Counted from the stretch's first letter, positions 20,876 through 30,214 are shown. The stretch: DNA of 64,000 nucleotides from Actinacidiphila sp. DG2A-62 (GCF_035825295.1 NZ_JAYMGI010000002.1:6501501-6565500); one strand, 5' to 3'. Notes: a model not told the origin generated them from the letters alone. Program-made: numbers and translations.

Positions 20876-21964
20876 ATGACGACGCCCACGATCGAGCTCA
20901 AGCCCTCGTCGCACCCGCTGGCCGACACCGAGCGGGAGGCCATCCTGGCCAACCCCGGGTTCGGCCGCCACTTCACCGACCACATGGTCACCATCAGGTG
21001 GACCGAGGGCCGGGGCTGGCACGACGCCCAGCTGGTGCCCTACGCACCGCTGTCGATCGACCCGGCCAACATGACGCTGCACTACGCCCAGACGATCTTC
21101 GAGGGCCTGAAGGCCTACCGGCAGCCCGACGGCTCGGTGGCCACCTTCCGCCCCGAGGCCAACGCCGAGCGCTTCCGCAGCTCCGCGCGCCGGCTGGCCA
21201 TGCCCGAGCTGCCGGTGGAGACCTTCATCGCCGCGTGCGACGCGCTGGTCCGCCAGGACCGGGCGTGGGTGCCGGGCGACGGCGAGGCGTCGCTGTACCT
21301 GCGGCCGTTCATGTTCGCCACCGAGGTCGGCCTCGGCGTGCGCCCGGCCAACGAGTACCTCTTCCTCGTCATCGCCTCCCCGGCCGGCGCGTACTTCTCC
21401 GGCGGCGTCAAGCCGGTCTCGGTGTGGCTCTCCGAGGAGTACGTCCGGGCGGCCCCCGGCGGCACCGGCGCGGCCAAGACCGGCGGCAACTACGCCGCGT
21501 CCCTGGTCGCCCAGGCGCAGGCCATCGAGCACGGCTGCGACCAGGTGGTCTGGCTGGACGCGATCGAGCGCCGCTGGATCGAGGAGATGGGCGGCATGAA
21601 CCTGTACTTCGTGTACGGCGACCGCATCGTCACCCCCGAGCTGTCCGGCTCGCTGCTGCCGGGCATCACCCGCGACTCGCTGCTGACCATCGCGGCCGAC
21701 CTCGGCTACGAGGTCGCCGAGGGGCGGATCAGCGTGGACGACTGGAAGCAGGGCAACGAGCACGGGACGCTCACGGAGGTGTTCGCCTGCGGGACCGCGG
21801 CGGTGATCACCCCGGTCGGCTCGGTCAAGTCCACGCGGGCGAACTGGACGGTCGGGGACGGACAGCCCGGCGCCGTGACCATGCGGCTGCGGGCCGCGCT
21901 GCTCGACCTCCAGTCGGGCCGCGCCGCCGACCCCCACGGCTGGATGCACCCCCTGGGCGCGTGA
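20876..21964 (+). CDS. ilvE: Branched-chain amino acid aminotransferase
   Basis: This 362-residue PLP-dependent fold-type IV transaminase performs the last step of Val, Leu and Ile synthesis and the first of their breakdown. It has the class IV pattern: [16 protein letters not shown] near the N-terminus, the PLP-lysine segment [13 protein letters not shown], then [17 protein letters not shown] and the phosphate-binding end [14 protein letters not shown]. The long form (~360 residues) is usual in actinobacteria. ATG 20876 has GGAAGAC upstream. Confidence 0.96.
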   Translation: MTTPTIELKPSSHPLADTEREAILANPGFGRHFTDHMVTIRWTEGRGWHDAQLVPYAPLSIDPANMTLHYAQTIFEGLKAYRQPDGSVATFRPEANAERFRSSARRLAMPELPVETFIAACDALVRQDRAWVPGDGEASLYLRPFMFATEVGLGVRPANEYLFLVIASPAGAYFSGGVKPVSVWLSEEYVRAAPGGTGAAKTGGNYAASLVAQAQAIEHGCDQVVWLDAIERRWIEEMGGMNLYFVYGDRIVTPELSGSLLPGITRDSLLTIAADLGYEVAEGRISVDDWKQGNEHGTLTEVFACGTAAVITPVGSVKSTRANWTVGDGQPGAVTMRLRAALLDLQSGRAADPHGWMHPLGA

Positions 21965-22046
21965 GCGCTGGGTGCTGACCGGGGGCGGGCGCCCGCATTG
22001 TGAGACTCGGGGTCGGCGCGGAGGGCACGTGTGGCACACTGCCACC

Positions 22047-22097
22047 GTGTCCTCGAACGCCGTGATTATTGGCAGCAGGCACGCCGGTCCGCAGTGA
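22047..22097 (+). CDS. Candidate cimA leader peptide with Ile-Ile codons (MSSNAVIIGSRHAGPQ)
   Basis: A 16-codon frame from GTG 22047 to TGA 22095-22097 contains GTG ATT ATT (Val-Ile-Ile). ATT is a rare isoleucine codon in this DNA, where ATC is used almost always. It is followed 52 nt later by a strong intrinsic terminator, then cimA. CimA leads to isoleucine, so Ile codons are what an attenuator here should carry. A shorter frame from GTG 22062 is also possible. Just upstream, GTGGCA/TGCCAC (22031-22045) brackets a CACACT that could be a -10, which would place the start of transcription very near this ORF. Confidence 0.6.
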   Translation: MSSNAVIIGSRHAGPQ

Positions 22098-22149
22098 CGT
22101 CGCCACTGACCCCAGTGGAACGCCACCGTGTCCCAGACCCGCGTGCAGA

Positions 22150-22175
22150 CCTCTCGCATCCGCGAGAGGTTTTTT
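22150..22175 (+). terminator. Attenuator-like terminator before cimA
   Basis: A perfect 8-bp stem, CCTCTCGC (22150-22157) and GCGAGAGG (22162-22169), with a 4-nt loop, is followed by TTTTTT (22170-22175). It lies 121 bp before the cimA start and far after the ilvE stop, so it is placed to control cimA read-through. Confidence 0.85.
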
Positions 22176-22296
22176 CGTTTCCGGACCACCCGCGCCGGAG
22201 GCGGAACCGCACGGGGGGACGGGGACAAGTGGAGTCGGAACCTCCGGACGGCGGGACCGTCCGGAGGACCCACCCACCTGACAGGAGTGACAACCC

Positions 22297-23907
22297 ATGA
22301 CCGCCGAACTGGACGACAGCTTCCACGTCTTCGACACCACGCTGCGCGACGGCGCCCAGCGCGAGGGGATCAACCTCACCGTCGCCGACAAGCTGACGAT
22401 CGCCCGGCACCTGGACGACTTCGGGGTGGGCTTCATCGAGGGCGGCTGGCCCGGCGCCAACCCCCGCGACACCGAGTTCTTCGCGCGCGCCGCCGAGGAG
22501 CTCGAACTGCGGCACGCGACCCTGGTGGCGTTCGGCGCCACCCGCAGGGCCGGCGGCAAGGCGGCCGACGACCCCCAGGTGGGCGCGCTGCTGGCGTCCG
22601 GCGCACCCGTGATCACGATCGTCGCCAAGTCGCACGACCGGCACGTGGAGCTCGCGCTGCGCACCACGCTGGAGGAGAACCTGGAGATGGTCAGGGACAC
22701 CGTCTCCCACCTGGTCGCCCAGGGCCGCCGGGTGTTCGTGGACTGCGAGCACTTCTTCGACGGCTACCGCGCCAACGCCGACTACGCCACCCAGGTCGTC
22801 CGCGCCGCGCACGAGGCCGGCGCCTCGGTGGTGGTGCTCTGCGACACCAACGGCGGCATGCTGCCGGCCCAGGTCCAGGCGGTCACCGGCCTGGTCCTCG
22901 CCGACACCGGCGCGCGCCTGGGCATCCACGCGCAGGACGACACCGGCTGCGCGGTCGCCAACACCCTCGCCGCGGTGGACGCCGGCGCCACCCACGTCCA
23001 GTGCACCGCCAACGGCTACGGCGAGCGCGTCGGCAACTCCAACCTCTTCCCGGTGGTCGCGGCGCTGGAGCTCAAGCACGGCCGCCGGGTGCTGCCGCCG
23101 GGCGCGCTCGGCGAGATGACCCGGATCTCGCACGCCATCGCCGAGGTCGTCAACCTGCCGCCGTCCACCCACCAGCCGTACGTGGGCGTGTCCGCGTTCG
23201 CGCACAAGGCCGGACTGCACGCCTCGGCGATCAAGGTGGACCCCGACCTTTACCAGCACATCGACCCCGAACTGGTCGGCAACACCATGCGGATGCTGGT
23301 CTCGGACATGGCCGGCCGCGCCTCGATCGAGCTGAAGGGCCGCGAGCTGGGCATCGACCTCGGCGGCGACCGCGAGCTGGTCCAGCGCGTCGTGGACCGG
23401 GTCAAGGAGCGCGAACTGGCCGGCTACACCTACGAGGCCGCCGACGCGTCCTTCGCGCTGCTGCTGCACGGCGAGCTGGACCGCGGCGAGCACGGCGGCC
23501 CCCGACGCTTCTTCCGCACCGAGTCCTGGCGGGCGATCACCGAGGACCGCCCGGACGGCAGCCACGCCAACGAGGCGACGGTCAAGCTGTGGGCCAAGGG
23601 CGAGCGGATCGTCGCCACCGCCGAGGGCAACGGCCCGGTCAACGCCCTGGACCGGGCGCTGCGGATCGCGCTGGAGCGCATCTACCCCCAGCTCGGCGGC
23701 TTCGCGCTGGTCGACTACAAGGTCCGCATCCTGGAGGGCCGCTACGGCACCGACTCCACCACCCGCGTGCTGATCACCACCACCGACGGCGCCGGCGAGT
23801 GGTCCACGGTCGGCGTCGGGGAGAACGTCATCGCCGCGTCCTGGCAGGCCCTGGACGACGCCTACGCCTACGGCCTGCTGCGGGCCGGACTGGAGCCGGG
23901 CGAGTGA
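22297..23907 (+). CDS. cimA: Citramalate synthase
   Basis: This 536-residue enzyme of the DRE-TIM metallolyase family condenses pyruvate and acetyl-CoA to (R)-citramalate, a threonine-independent entry to isoleucine. It has FDTTLRDGAQREGINL, the metal-site pattern GIHAQDDTGCAVANTL, NGYGERVGNSNLFPV, and a C-terminal regulatory LeuA-type dimer domain (~390-530). The overall pattern is the citramalate synthase type rather than the homocitrate or isopropylmalate type. ATG 22297 follows ACAGGAGTGACAACC. The upstream leader suggests control by isoleucine supply. The stop overlaps the next gene's GTG. Confidence 0.93.
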   Translation: MTAELDDSFHVFDTTLRDGAQREGINLTVADKLTIARHLDDFGVGFIEGGWPGANPRDTEFFARAAEELELRHATLVAFGATRRAGGKAADDPQVGALLASGAPVITIVAKSHDRHVELALRTTLEENLEMVRDTVSHLVAQGRRVFVDCEHFFDGYRANADYATQVVRAAHEAGASVVVLCDTNGGMLPAQVQAVTGLVLADTGARLGIHAQDDTGCAVANTLAAVDAGATHVQCTANGYGERVGNSNLFPVVAALELKHGRRVLPPGALGEMTRISHAIAEVVNLPPSTHQPYVGVSAFAHKAGLHASAIKVDPDLYQHIDPELVGNTMRMLVSDMAGRASIELKGRELGIDLGGDRELVQRVVDRVKERELAGYTYEAADASFALLLHGELDRGEHGGPRRFFRTESWRAITEDRPDGSHANEATVKLWAKGERIVATAEGNGPVNALDRALRIALERIYPQLGGFALVDYKVRILEGRYGTDSTTRVLITTTDGAGEWSTVGVGENVIAASWQALDDAYAYGLLRAGLEPGE

Positions 23908-24383
23908 CCGCCGCGCCGACACGCCGCGCGACCGCCGCCGACGCCGCCGCGATCGCCCGGGTGCACATCGCCTCCCGTGAGGCCACGATGCCCTACCTGC
24001 CGCCGCGCAAGCGCTCCGACGCCCAGGTCGAGGCGTGGGTGCGGGACGTGGTGCTGCCCGGCAGCGCGGTGTGGGTGGCCGAACTCGACGGGCGGGTGGT
24101 CGGCTACGCGGCCGTGCGGGGCGACACGCTCGACGCGCTCTATCTGCTCGCCGAGGTCCGCCGCCGGGGCATCGGCAGCGCCCTGCTGGCGGCGGCCAAG
24201 GCGCACCGGTCGCAGGGCCTGGACCTGTTCGTGTTCCAGAAGAACACCGACGCGCGGGCCTTCTACCTCCGGCACGGCTTCACCGTCACCGCCACCAGGG
24301 ACGGCTCGGACACCATGGAGCGCGAGCCCGACCTGGCGATGCGCTGGACGCCGGTGACGAAGGGCACACGTACTGTCGGGTAA
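23904..24383 (+). CDS. GNAT family N-acetyltransferase
   Basis: This 159-residue protein has the GNAT fold: VWVAELDGRVVGYAAV, then LYLLAEVRRRGIGSALLAAAK, where RRRGIG is the acetyl-CoA pyrophosphate loop, and FVFQKNTDARAFYLRHGF near the end. Its GTG start overlaps the cimA stop (GTGA at 23904-23907), so it is translationally coupled to cimA. The acceptor substrate is not predictable. Confidence 0.88.
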   Translation: MTAAPTRRATAADAAAIARVHIASREATMPYLPPRKRSDAQVEAWVRDVVLPGSAVWVAELDGRVVGYAAVRGDTLDALYLLAEVRRRGIGSALLAAAKAHRSQGLDLFVFQKNTDARAFYLRHGFTVTATRDGSDTMEREPDLAMRWTPVTKGTRTVG

Positions 24384-24479
24384 CCGGCGGGACCCGGTCG
24401 CCGTAAGGTGAGCGCCGGGGGTCCGGCCCTGCGGGCGGACCTCCGCAACCCTCACCCCGAACGACGACCGGGAGATCGC

Positions 24480-25571
24480 ATGCGCTCGGCGAAGGACTTC
24501 TTCCGCCCGCTTGCCGTGGGGGCCCCGGCCCCCGTCCGGGAGGTGCCGTTCCGGCCCTCCCGGATGATCCACTTCTTCGACCCGGGCAACGAGAAGATGG
24601 CCGCGAAGGTCCCCGCGCTCGTGCCCCGGGTGGACGTGCTGCTGGGCAACCTGGAGGACGCGGTCGCCGCCGACCGCAAGGAGGCCGCCCGGCACGGCCT
24701 GGTGAAGACCGCCCGCGCCACCGACTTCGGCGCCACCCAGCTGTGGACCCGGGTCAACAGCCTCGACTCGCCCTGGGCGCTGGACGACCTGGTCACCCTG
24801 GTCACCGAGATCGGCGACAAGCTCGACGTGGTCATGGTGCCCAAGGTCGAGGGCGCGCAGGACATCCACTACGTGGACCGGCTGCTCGCCCAGCTGGAGG
24901 CCAGGGCCCGGCTGACCCGGCCGATCCTGGTGCACGCCATCCTGGAGACCGCGGCCGGCGTGGCGAACGTCGAGGAGATCGCCGGGGCCAGCCCCCGGAT
25001 GCAGGGCATCTCGCTCGGTCCCGCCGACCTCGCCGCCGACCGCCGGATGAAGACCACCCGGGTCGGCGGCGGCCACCCCGGCTACCTGGTCCGCGCCGAC
25101 CCCGGCCCGGCCGGCTCCGGCGACCCGGACCGGCCCGCGTACCAGCAGGACCTGTGGCACTACACCATCGCGAGGATGGTCGACGCGTGTGCGGCGCACG
25201 GCATCCTCCCGTACTACGGGCCCTTCGGGGACATCGGGGACGTCACCGCGTGCGAGGACCAGTTCCGCAACGCGTTCCTGCTCGGCTGCGTCGGCGCGTG
25301 GTCGCTGCACCCGGTGCAGATCGACATCGCCAGGAAGGTGTTCTCGCCCTCGCCCGAGGACGTCGCCTGGGCGCACCGGGTCATCGAGGCGATGGGCGAC
25401 GGCACCGGCGCGGTGATGATCGACGGCAAGATGCAGGACGACGCGACGTACAAGCAGTGCCGGGTGGTGGCCGAACTCGCCGACGCGCTGGCCGCCCGCG
25501 ACCCGGAGCTGGCCGAGCGCTACCGGGCCGCGCGGGCCGCGTCCGCCGACGCCGAGGGGGAGGGCCGATGA
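24480..25571 (+). CDS. HpcH/HpaI aldolase/citrate lyase family protein (malyl-CoA lyase-like)
   Basis: This 363-residue member of the CitE/Mcl family carries the barrel landmarks [31 protein letters not shown] (metal-binding acids), [39 protein letters not shown] and [16 protein letters not shown]. The length and the [23 protein letters not shown] loop recall malyl-CoA/beta-methylmalyl-CoA lyases more than citrate lyase beta subunits. The expected reaction is reversible cleavage of a beta-hydroxyacyl-CoA with a glyoxylate or acetyl-CoA partner. ATG 24480 is chosen. Its TGA overlaps the ATG of the next, related gene, so the two act in one operon. Confidence 0.82.
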   Translation: MRSAKDFFRPLAVGAPAPVREVPFRPSRMIHFFDPGNEKMAAKVPALVPRVDVLLGNLEDAVAADRKEAARHGLVKTARATDFGATQLWTRVNSLDSPWALDDLVTLVTEIGDKLDVVMVPKVEGAQDIHYVDRLLAQLEARARLTRPILVHAILETAAGVANVEEIAGASPRMQGISLGPADLAADRRMKTTRVGGGHPGYLVRADPGPAGSGDPDRPAYQQDLWHYTIARMVDACAAHGILPYYGPFGDIGDVTACEDQFRNAFLLGCVGAWSLHPVQIDIARKVFSPSPEDVAWAHRVIEAMGDGTGAVMIDGKMQDDATYKQCRVVAELADALAARDPELAERYRAARAASADAEGEGR

Positions 25572-26469
25572 CCGCCGCCCCCGCGACCCCGTCCGCCGGC
25601 GGCCCGCCGGCCCCGCGCCCGCGCCGCTCCGTCCTCTACATGCCCGGCGCCAACGAGCGCGCCCTGGAGAAGGCCAGGACGCTGCCCGCCGACGCGCTGA
25701 TCCTCGACCTGGAGGACTCCGTCGCGCCCGACGCCAAGAAGGACGCCCGCGAGCGCGTGGCCGCCGCGGTGGCCGGCGGCGGCTACGGCCACCGCGAGCT
25801 GACCGTCCGCGTCAACGCCCCCGGCACCCCCTGGCACGACGACGACCTGCGCGCCGCCGCCCAGGCCGGCCCGACGCCGTCGTGGTGCCCAAGGTCGACG
25901 ACCCGCGGACGGTGCGCGAGGTGGCCGCGGCGCTGGAGGCGGCCGGCGCCCCCGACCGCACCGCGATCTGGGCGATGATCGAGACGCCGGCCGCGATGTT
26001 CGAGGCGCGGGCGGTCGCCGCCGCCTCCGAGCGGCTCACCGTGCTGGTCCTGGGCACCAACGACCTCGTCAAGGAACTGCACGCCGAGCACGTGCCGGGC
26101 CGCGCCCCGCTGCTCCCCGCGCTCGGCATGGCGCTGCTCGCGGCCCGCGCCACCGGCCGGGCGGTGTTGGACGGTGTCTACAACGACGTGCGCAATCTGG
26201 AAGGTTTCGAGGCCGAGGCCCGCCAGGCGCGGCAGCTCGGCTTCGACGGCAAGACGCTGATCCACCCCGCGCAGGTGGAACCCTGCAACCGCGTCTTCGC
26301 GCCGGCCGCCGAGGACGTCGAGCGCTCCCGCCGGATCATCGCCGCGTTCGAAGAGGCCACGTCACAGGGGCGCGGGGTGGTCACCGTGGACGGCAGGATG
26401 ATCGAGAACCTGCACGTGGAGGAGGCCCGCCGGGTGCTCGCCCTGGCCGAGGCCGTCCGGGGGCGCTGA
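25568..26469 (+). CDS. CoA ester lyase / CitE-like protein (frameshifted as read)
   Basis: ATG 25568 overlaps the preceding stop (ATGA). The frame reads [54 protein letters not shown] and then breaks at about 25870. The remainder runs one frame back as [43 protein letters not shown] and [16 protein letters not shown]. One missing C in GGCCCGACG restores a 300-residue protein, the usual length. It is a second, shorter CitE-type enzyme. In the ethylmalonyl-CoA pathway such a pair acts as malyl-CoA lyase and malyl-CoA thioesterase, which is only a possibility here. Confidence 0.85.
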
Positions 26470-26668
26470 CCCGGCGGCCGCGCTGACCCGGACGGCCCAG
26501 TCGGCGACCCGGAATCAGATGGGCAAAACGGACAAAAAGGCGAGCCCTGTGCGGCGGGAACAGGGCCCGCGGCCGTGATCCGACTGTCGGGTTCCACCAT
26601 GAAGTGCGGACGGACACTGTACATAGTCGATGGCCCGGAATCGGGCCCGTCGCTCGTACTGTCGATGC

Positions 26669-28264
26669 ATGACCACATCGCAAGAGGTGTCCGCGCCGGC
26701 GACCGAACCGGCGACCGACGCCCGGGGACGCGTCGCCGAGCTCCACGCCATCCGCGCGGAGGTCAGGCGCGGGCCGAGCGAGAAGGCGACCGCGGCCCAG
26801 AAGGCCAAGGGGAAGCTGACCGCCCGCGAGCGCATCGAGCTGCTGCTGGACGAGGGCACCTTCCACGAGGTGGAGCCGCTGCGACGGCACCGGGCCACCG
26901 GCTTCGGCCTGGAGGCCAAGCGCCCCTACACCGACGGCGTCGTCACCGGCTGGGGCCTGGTCCACGGCCGCACGGTCTTCGTCTACGCCCATGACTTCCG
27001 GATCTTCGGCGGCGCCCTCGGCGAGGCCCACGCCACCAAGATCCACAAGATCATGGACATGGCCATCTCGGCCGGCGCCCCGCTGATCTCCCTCAACGAC
27101 GGCGCGGGCGCCCGCATCCAGGAGGGCGTCTCCGCGCTCGCCGGGTACGGCGGCATCTTCCAGCGCAACACCCGGGCCTCCGGGGTCATCCCGCAGATCA
27201 GCGTGATGCTCGGCCCCTGCGCGGGCGGCGCGGCCTACTCGCCGGCGCTCACCGACTTCGTCTTCATGGTCCGCGAGACCTCGCAGATGTTCATCACCGG
27301 TCCCGACGTGGTCAAGGCGGTCACCGGCGAGGAGATCACCCAGAACGGCCTGGGCGGCGCCGACGTGCACGCCGCCACCTCGGGCGTCGCGCACTTCGCC
27401 TACGACGACGAGCAGACCTGCCTGGAAGAGGTCCGCTACCTGCTCTCGCTGCTGCCGCAGAACAACCGCGAGAACCCGCCCGCGGTCGAGTCCGCCGACC
27501 CGGTCGACCGCCGCTCCGACGTGCTGCTCGACCTGGTGCCCGCCGACGGCAACCGCTCGTACGACATGCACAAGGTCATCGAGGAGATCGTCGACGAGGG
27601 CGAGTACCTGGAGGTCCACGAGCGCTGGGCCACCAACATCATCTGCGCGCTGACCCGGCTCGACGGCCAGGTGGTCGGCATCATCGCCAACCAGCCGGCC
27701 TCGCTGGCGGGCGTGCTGGACATCGAGGCGTCCGAGAAGGCCGCCCGCTTCGTCCAGATGTGCGACGCGTTCAACATCCCGATCGTCACGCTGCTGGACG
27801 TGCCCGGCTTCCTGCCCGGCGTCGCCCAGGAGCACGGCGGCATCATCCGGCACGGCGCCAAGCTGCTGTACGCGTACTGCAACGCCACCGTCCCGCGGAT
27901 CTCGCTGATCCTGCGCAAGGCCTACGGCGGCGCGTACATCGTCATGGACAGCCAGTCCATCGGCGCCGACCTGACCTACGCCTGGCCGACCAACGAGATC
28001 GCGGTGATGGGCGCCGAGGGCGCCGCCAACGTGATCTTCCGCCGCCAGATCGCCGAGGCCGACGACCCCGACGTGATGCGCGCGCACATGGTCAAGGAGT
28101 ACAAGTCCGAGCTGATGCACCCCTACTACGCCGCCGAGCGCGGCCTGGTGGACGACGTCATCGACCCGTCGGAGACCCGCGAGGTGCTCATCTCCTCGCT
28201 GGCGATGCTCCGCACCAAGCACGCGGACCTGCCGTCGCGCAAGCACGGCAACCCCCCGCAGTGA
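26669..28264 (+). CDS. accB: Acyl-CoA carboxylase beta (carboxyltransferase) subunit
   Basis: This 531-residue carboxyltransferase moves CO2 from biotin to acetyl- or propionyl-CoA, making malonyl- or methylmalonyl-CoA. Both crotonase-like halves are present: the N-terminal half with KLTARERIELLLDEGTF, SLNDGAGARIQEGV and GPCAGGAAYSPALTDF, and the C-terminal half with VGIIANQPASLAGVLD, LLDVPGFLPGVAQEHGGI and RKAYGGAYIVM. ATG 26669 gives the family N-terminus. In S. coelicolor the acetyl-CoA carboxylase pair accB-accE lies in the same place next to a conservon, which supports the name. The biotinylated alpha subunit must be encoded elsewhere. Confidence 0.92.
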   Translation: MTTSQEVSAPATEPATDARGRVAELHAIRAEVRRGPSEKATAAQKAKGKLTARERIELLLDEGTFHEVEPLRRHRATGFGLEAKRPYTDGVVTGWGLVHGRTVFVYAHDFRIFGGALGEAHATKIHKIMDMAISAGAPLISLNDGAGARIQEGVSALAGYGGIFQRNTRASGVIPQISVMLGPCAGGAAYSPALTDFVFMVRETSQMFITGPDVVKAVTGEEITQNGLGGADVHAATSGVAHFAYDDEQTCLEEVRYLLSLLPQNNRENPPAVESADPVDRRSDVLLDLVPADGNRSYDMHKVIEEIVDEGEYLEVHERWATNIICALTRLDGQVVGIIANQPASLAGVLDIEASEKAARFVQMCDAFNIPIVTLLDVPGFLPGVAQEHGGIIRHGAKLLYAYCNATVPRISLILRKAYGGAYIVMDSQSIGADLTYAWPTNEIAVMGAEGAANVIFRRQIAEADDPDVMRAHMVKEYKSELMHPYYAAERGLVDDVIDPSETREVLISSLAMLRTKHADLPSRKHGNPPQ

Positions 28265-28293
28265 CACCCCTCAGTGAGACCCAGGAGACCACT

Positions 28294-28496
28294 GTGAGCA
28301 CTCCCGCCGATTCACTCGTGCGCGTCGAGAAGGGGCACGCCGGCCCGAGGAACTCGCCGCGCTGACCGCGATCCTGCTCGCCCGCGCCGCCGCGGGCGAG
28401 GGCGCCGCCCCGGCCGGGCCCGTGCGGTCCACCGCCGGCTGGCGCCGCCTGGAGCGCACCCCGGGTTTTCGCGCCCCGCACTCCTGGCAGGGCTGA
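28294..28496 (+). CDS. accE: Acyl-CoA carboxylase epsilon subunit (frameshifted as read)
   Basis: GTG 28294 follows CCAGGAGACC and lies 29 nt after accB. The frame starts MSTPADSLVRVEKGHAG and as read hits a stop soon after. Inserting one C at the GGCCCGAGG run (about 28344-28346) restores EELAALTAILLARAAA, then GWRRLERTPGFRAPHSWQG, the conserved AccE/PccE pattern with the RVxKG start and PxSWQ end, 67 residues in all. The subunit stimulates the carboxylase by bridging alpha and beta. This gene is short enough for automatic annotation to miss it. Confidence 0.85.
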
Positions 28497-28557
28497 GCAC
28501 CTGCACGGGCCCGGCGCGGGCGTCCACGGCGCCCGCCGCCGGGCCCCGCGCGGCACG

Positions 28558-28588
28558 AAGGCCCCACCGCGTCCCGCGGTGGGGCCTT
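28558..28588. terminator. Bidirectional terminator between accE and the first conservon
   Basis: A perfect 13-bp inverted repeat (AAGGCCCCACCGC at 28558-28570 and its complement at 28576-28588, 5-nt loop) extends outward with one bulge to the GCACG/CGTGC flanks. It lies between convergent genes and could stop transcription from both sides. Confidence 0.75.
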
Positions 28589-28682
28589 CGTCGTGCCCTG
28601 GGCGTGCCCCGCGCAGGCCCTCGGCGGCCTCCTGGGGGCCGTTCCCGGCCCCCAGGCCCCCGGTGCCCGGGGGCGCGGAGGA

Positions 28683-29276
28683 TCAGCGCAGACGGGCCAT
28701 CAGCGCGTGCTCGACGAGCGTGATGAGCGCGCTCTTCGCCTCCGCGCGGTGCCGGGCGTCGGTGGTGATGATCGGCGCCTCGGGCCCGATCTGGAGCGCC
28801 TCGCGGACCTCCTCCGGCCCGTACGGCTGGTGTCCGTCGAAGCCGTTGAGGGCGATGACGAACGGCAGGCCGCTGTTCTCGAAGTAGTCGACAGCGGGGA
28901 AGCAGTCCGCCAGCCGCCGCGTGTCCACCAGCACGATCGCGCCGATCGCGCCGCGCACCAGGTCGTCCCACATGAACCAGAACCGGTCCTGGCCCGGGGT
29001 GCCGAACAGGTAGAGGATCAGGTCCTCGTCGAGGGTGATGCGGCCGAAGTCCATCGCCACGGTGGTCGTGGTCTTGTCCGGCGCGTGCGTGAGGTCGTCG
29101 ATCCCCGCGGAGGCTGAGGTCATCACGGCTTCGGTGCGCAGCGGGTTGATCTCCGACACGGCACCGACGAACGTGGTCTTGCCCACGCCGAATCCGCCCG
29201 CCACCACGATCTTCGCGGAGGTGGTGGCGCGGGTCGGACCGCTAGAGCTTCCGAAGTCCACTGAGCACCCTTTCAA
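28683..29276 (-). CDS. Conservon GTPase-like protein CvnD (first conservon)
   Basis: This 197-residue small GTPase-like protein has the P-loop GGFGVGKTTFVGAVSEI, the switch region TTTTVAMDFGRITL, the G3-like LFGTPGQDRFWFMWDDL and the G4-like ALNGFDGHQPY. It is the D member of an actinobacterial conservon, proposed to relay signals from the membrane kinase-like CvnA with CvnB and CvnC. Its start (29276) lies inside the end of cvnC (29242), a 35-bp overlap typical of conservons. The second conservon's CvnD is close in sequence but not identical. Confidence 0.93.
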   Translation of the reverse strand: MKGCSVDFGSSSGPTRATTSAKIVVAGGFGVGKTTFVGAVSEINPLRTEAVMTSASAGIDDLTHAPDKTTTTVAMDFGRITLDEDLILYLFGTPGQDRFWFMWDDLVRGAIGAIVLVDTRRLADCFPAVDYFENSGLPFVIALNGFDGHQPYGPEEVREALQIGPEAPIITTDARHRAEAKSALITLVEHALMARLR

Positions 29277-29721
29277 GCAGTGTCACGTCAGGCTGGCCAC
29301 CGGCCGCGGCGTCCCCGCCCGGCTGATGGATCGCCACCAGGCCGGCCTCGGCGAGGTCGGCCACCAGGATGCGCACCACCCCGAGCGGGATGGTCAGCAG
29401 CGCGGAGATCTCCGCGACCGACTTGACCTCCCGGCACAGCAGGCAGATCCGCTGGTGCTCCGGCAACTGGCCGCGCAGTCGCTCGGGCTCTGCGGTGGTG
29501 CTGACCAGCGCCTCGATGGCGAGCTGGTAGCGCGGCCGGGTCCGGCCGCCGGTCATGGCGTACGGCCGCACCAGACCCGAGGGGGTCCGGGAACGGCCGC
29601 CGCCGCCCGCCCCGGGGCCCGCGGGGGCCGGCGGGGCGGAGGGTGCCGAAGGGAAGGAGTACGGATTCAGGGGCGGCTGGTGCGGGTGACCGTACCGGTC
29701 CCCGGCGGGCGACGTGCTCAC
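29242..29721 (-). CDS. Conservon DUF742 protein CvnC (first conservon)
   Basis: From GTG 29721 (ribosome-binding site GGAGGAGGA) this is a 159-residue protein. The DUF742 domain covers the C-terminal two thirds: LVRPYAMTGGRTRPRYQLAIEAL, LPEHQRICLLCREVKSVAEISALL, PLGVVRILVADLAEAGLVAIH and VTLLERVLSGLRKL. The middle part resembles a winged helix. The N-terminal ~50 residues are Pro/Gly-rich. It is translationally linked to cvnD by overlap. Confidence 0.92.
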   Translation of the reverse strand: MSTSPAGDRYGHPHQPPLNPYSFPSAPSAPPAPAGPGAGGGGRSRTPSGLVRPYAMTGGRTRPRYQLAIEALVSTTAEPERLRGQLPEHQRICLLCREVKSVAEISALLTIPLGVVRILVADLAEAGLVAIHQPGGDAAAGGQPDVTLLERVLSGLRKL

Positions 29722-29798
29722 GAGTCCTCCTCCTGATTCGGCTGCGACGCGGCGCCCGGACCCCTGGAGGGAGCCCGGACGAGCCCGCACGCCCGTGC

Positions 29799-30212
29799 TT
29801 AGTTGAGCAGGCTGCCCTGCAGTTCGGCCCGGAGGTCCGGGGTGAGTACGGTGCCTGCTCGGTCGACGAGCAGGGCCATTTCGTAGCCGACGAGGCCGAT
29901 GTCGCATTCGGGGTGGGCGAGTACGGCGAGGGAGGAGCCGTCGGAGACGGACATGATGAAGAGGAAGCCGCGTTCCATCTCGACGACGGTCTGGTTGACG
30001 CTTCCGCCTTCGAAGATGCGGGAGGCTCCGGCGGTGAGTGAGGTCAGGCCGGAGGCGACGGCGGCGAGCTGGTCGGCTCGGTCGCGGGGGAATCCGTCGG
30101 ACATCGCGAGCAGCAGGCCGTCGGCGGAGACCACCACGGTGTGGGACACCCCGGGGGTGTTGTCCACGAAGTTGGTGATCAACCAGTTCAGGTTCTGTGC
30201 CGCCTGGCTCAT
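29799..30212 (-). CDS. Conservon roadblock/LC7 protein CvnB (first conservon)
   Basis: From ATG 30212 this 137-residue roadblock/LC7 protein runs MSQAAQNLNWLITNFV, VSHTVVVSADGLLLAMS, DQLAAVASGLTSLTAGAS, VVEMERGFLFIMSVSDGS and CDIGLVGYEMALLVDR. Roadblock proteins typically regulate small GTPases, here presumably CvnD. It begins 9 bp after the cvnA stop. A TTG nine bases upstream is an alternative start. Most of the gene is identical at DNA level to the second conservon's cvnB. Confidence 0.93.
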   Translation of the reverse strand: MSQAAQNLNWLITNFVDNTPGVSHTVVVSADGLLLAMSDGFPRDRADQLAAVASGLTSLTAGASRIFEGGSVNQTVVEMERGFLFIMSVSDGSSLAVLAHPECDIGLVGYEMALLVDRAGTVLTPDLRAELQGSLLN

Positions 30213-30214
30213 CG
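29854..30214 (-). repeat. Exact 361-bp duplicate tract in cvnB (copy 1)
   Basis: This tract is identical base for base to 34828-35188, while flanking sequence and the cvnA, cvnC and cvnD paralogues have clearly diverged. After a single mismatch (30215 versus 35189), 19 more bases match, reaching into the end of cvnA. The best explanation is recent gene conversion between the two conservons. Confidence 0.9.
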
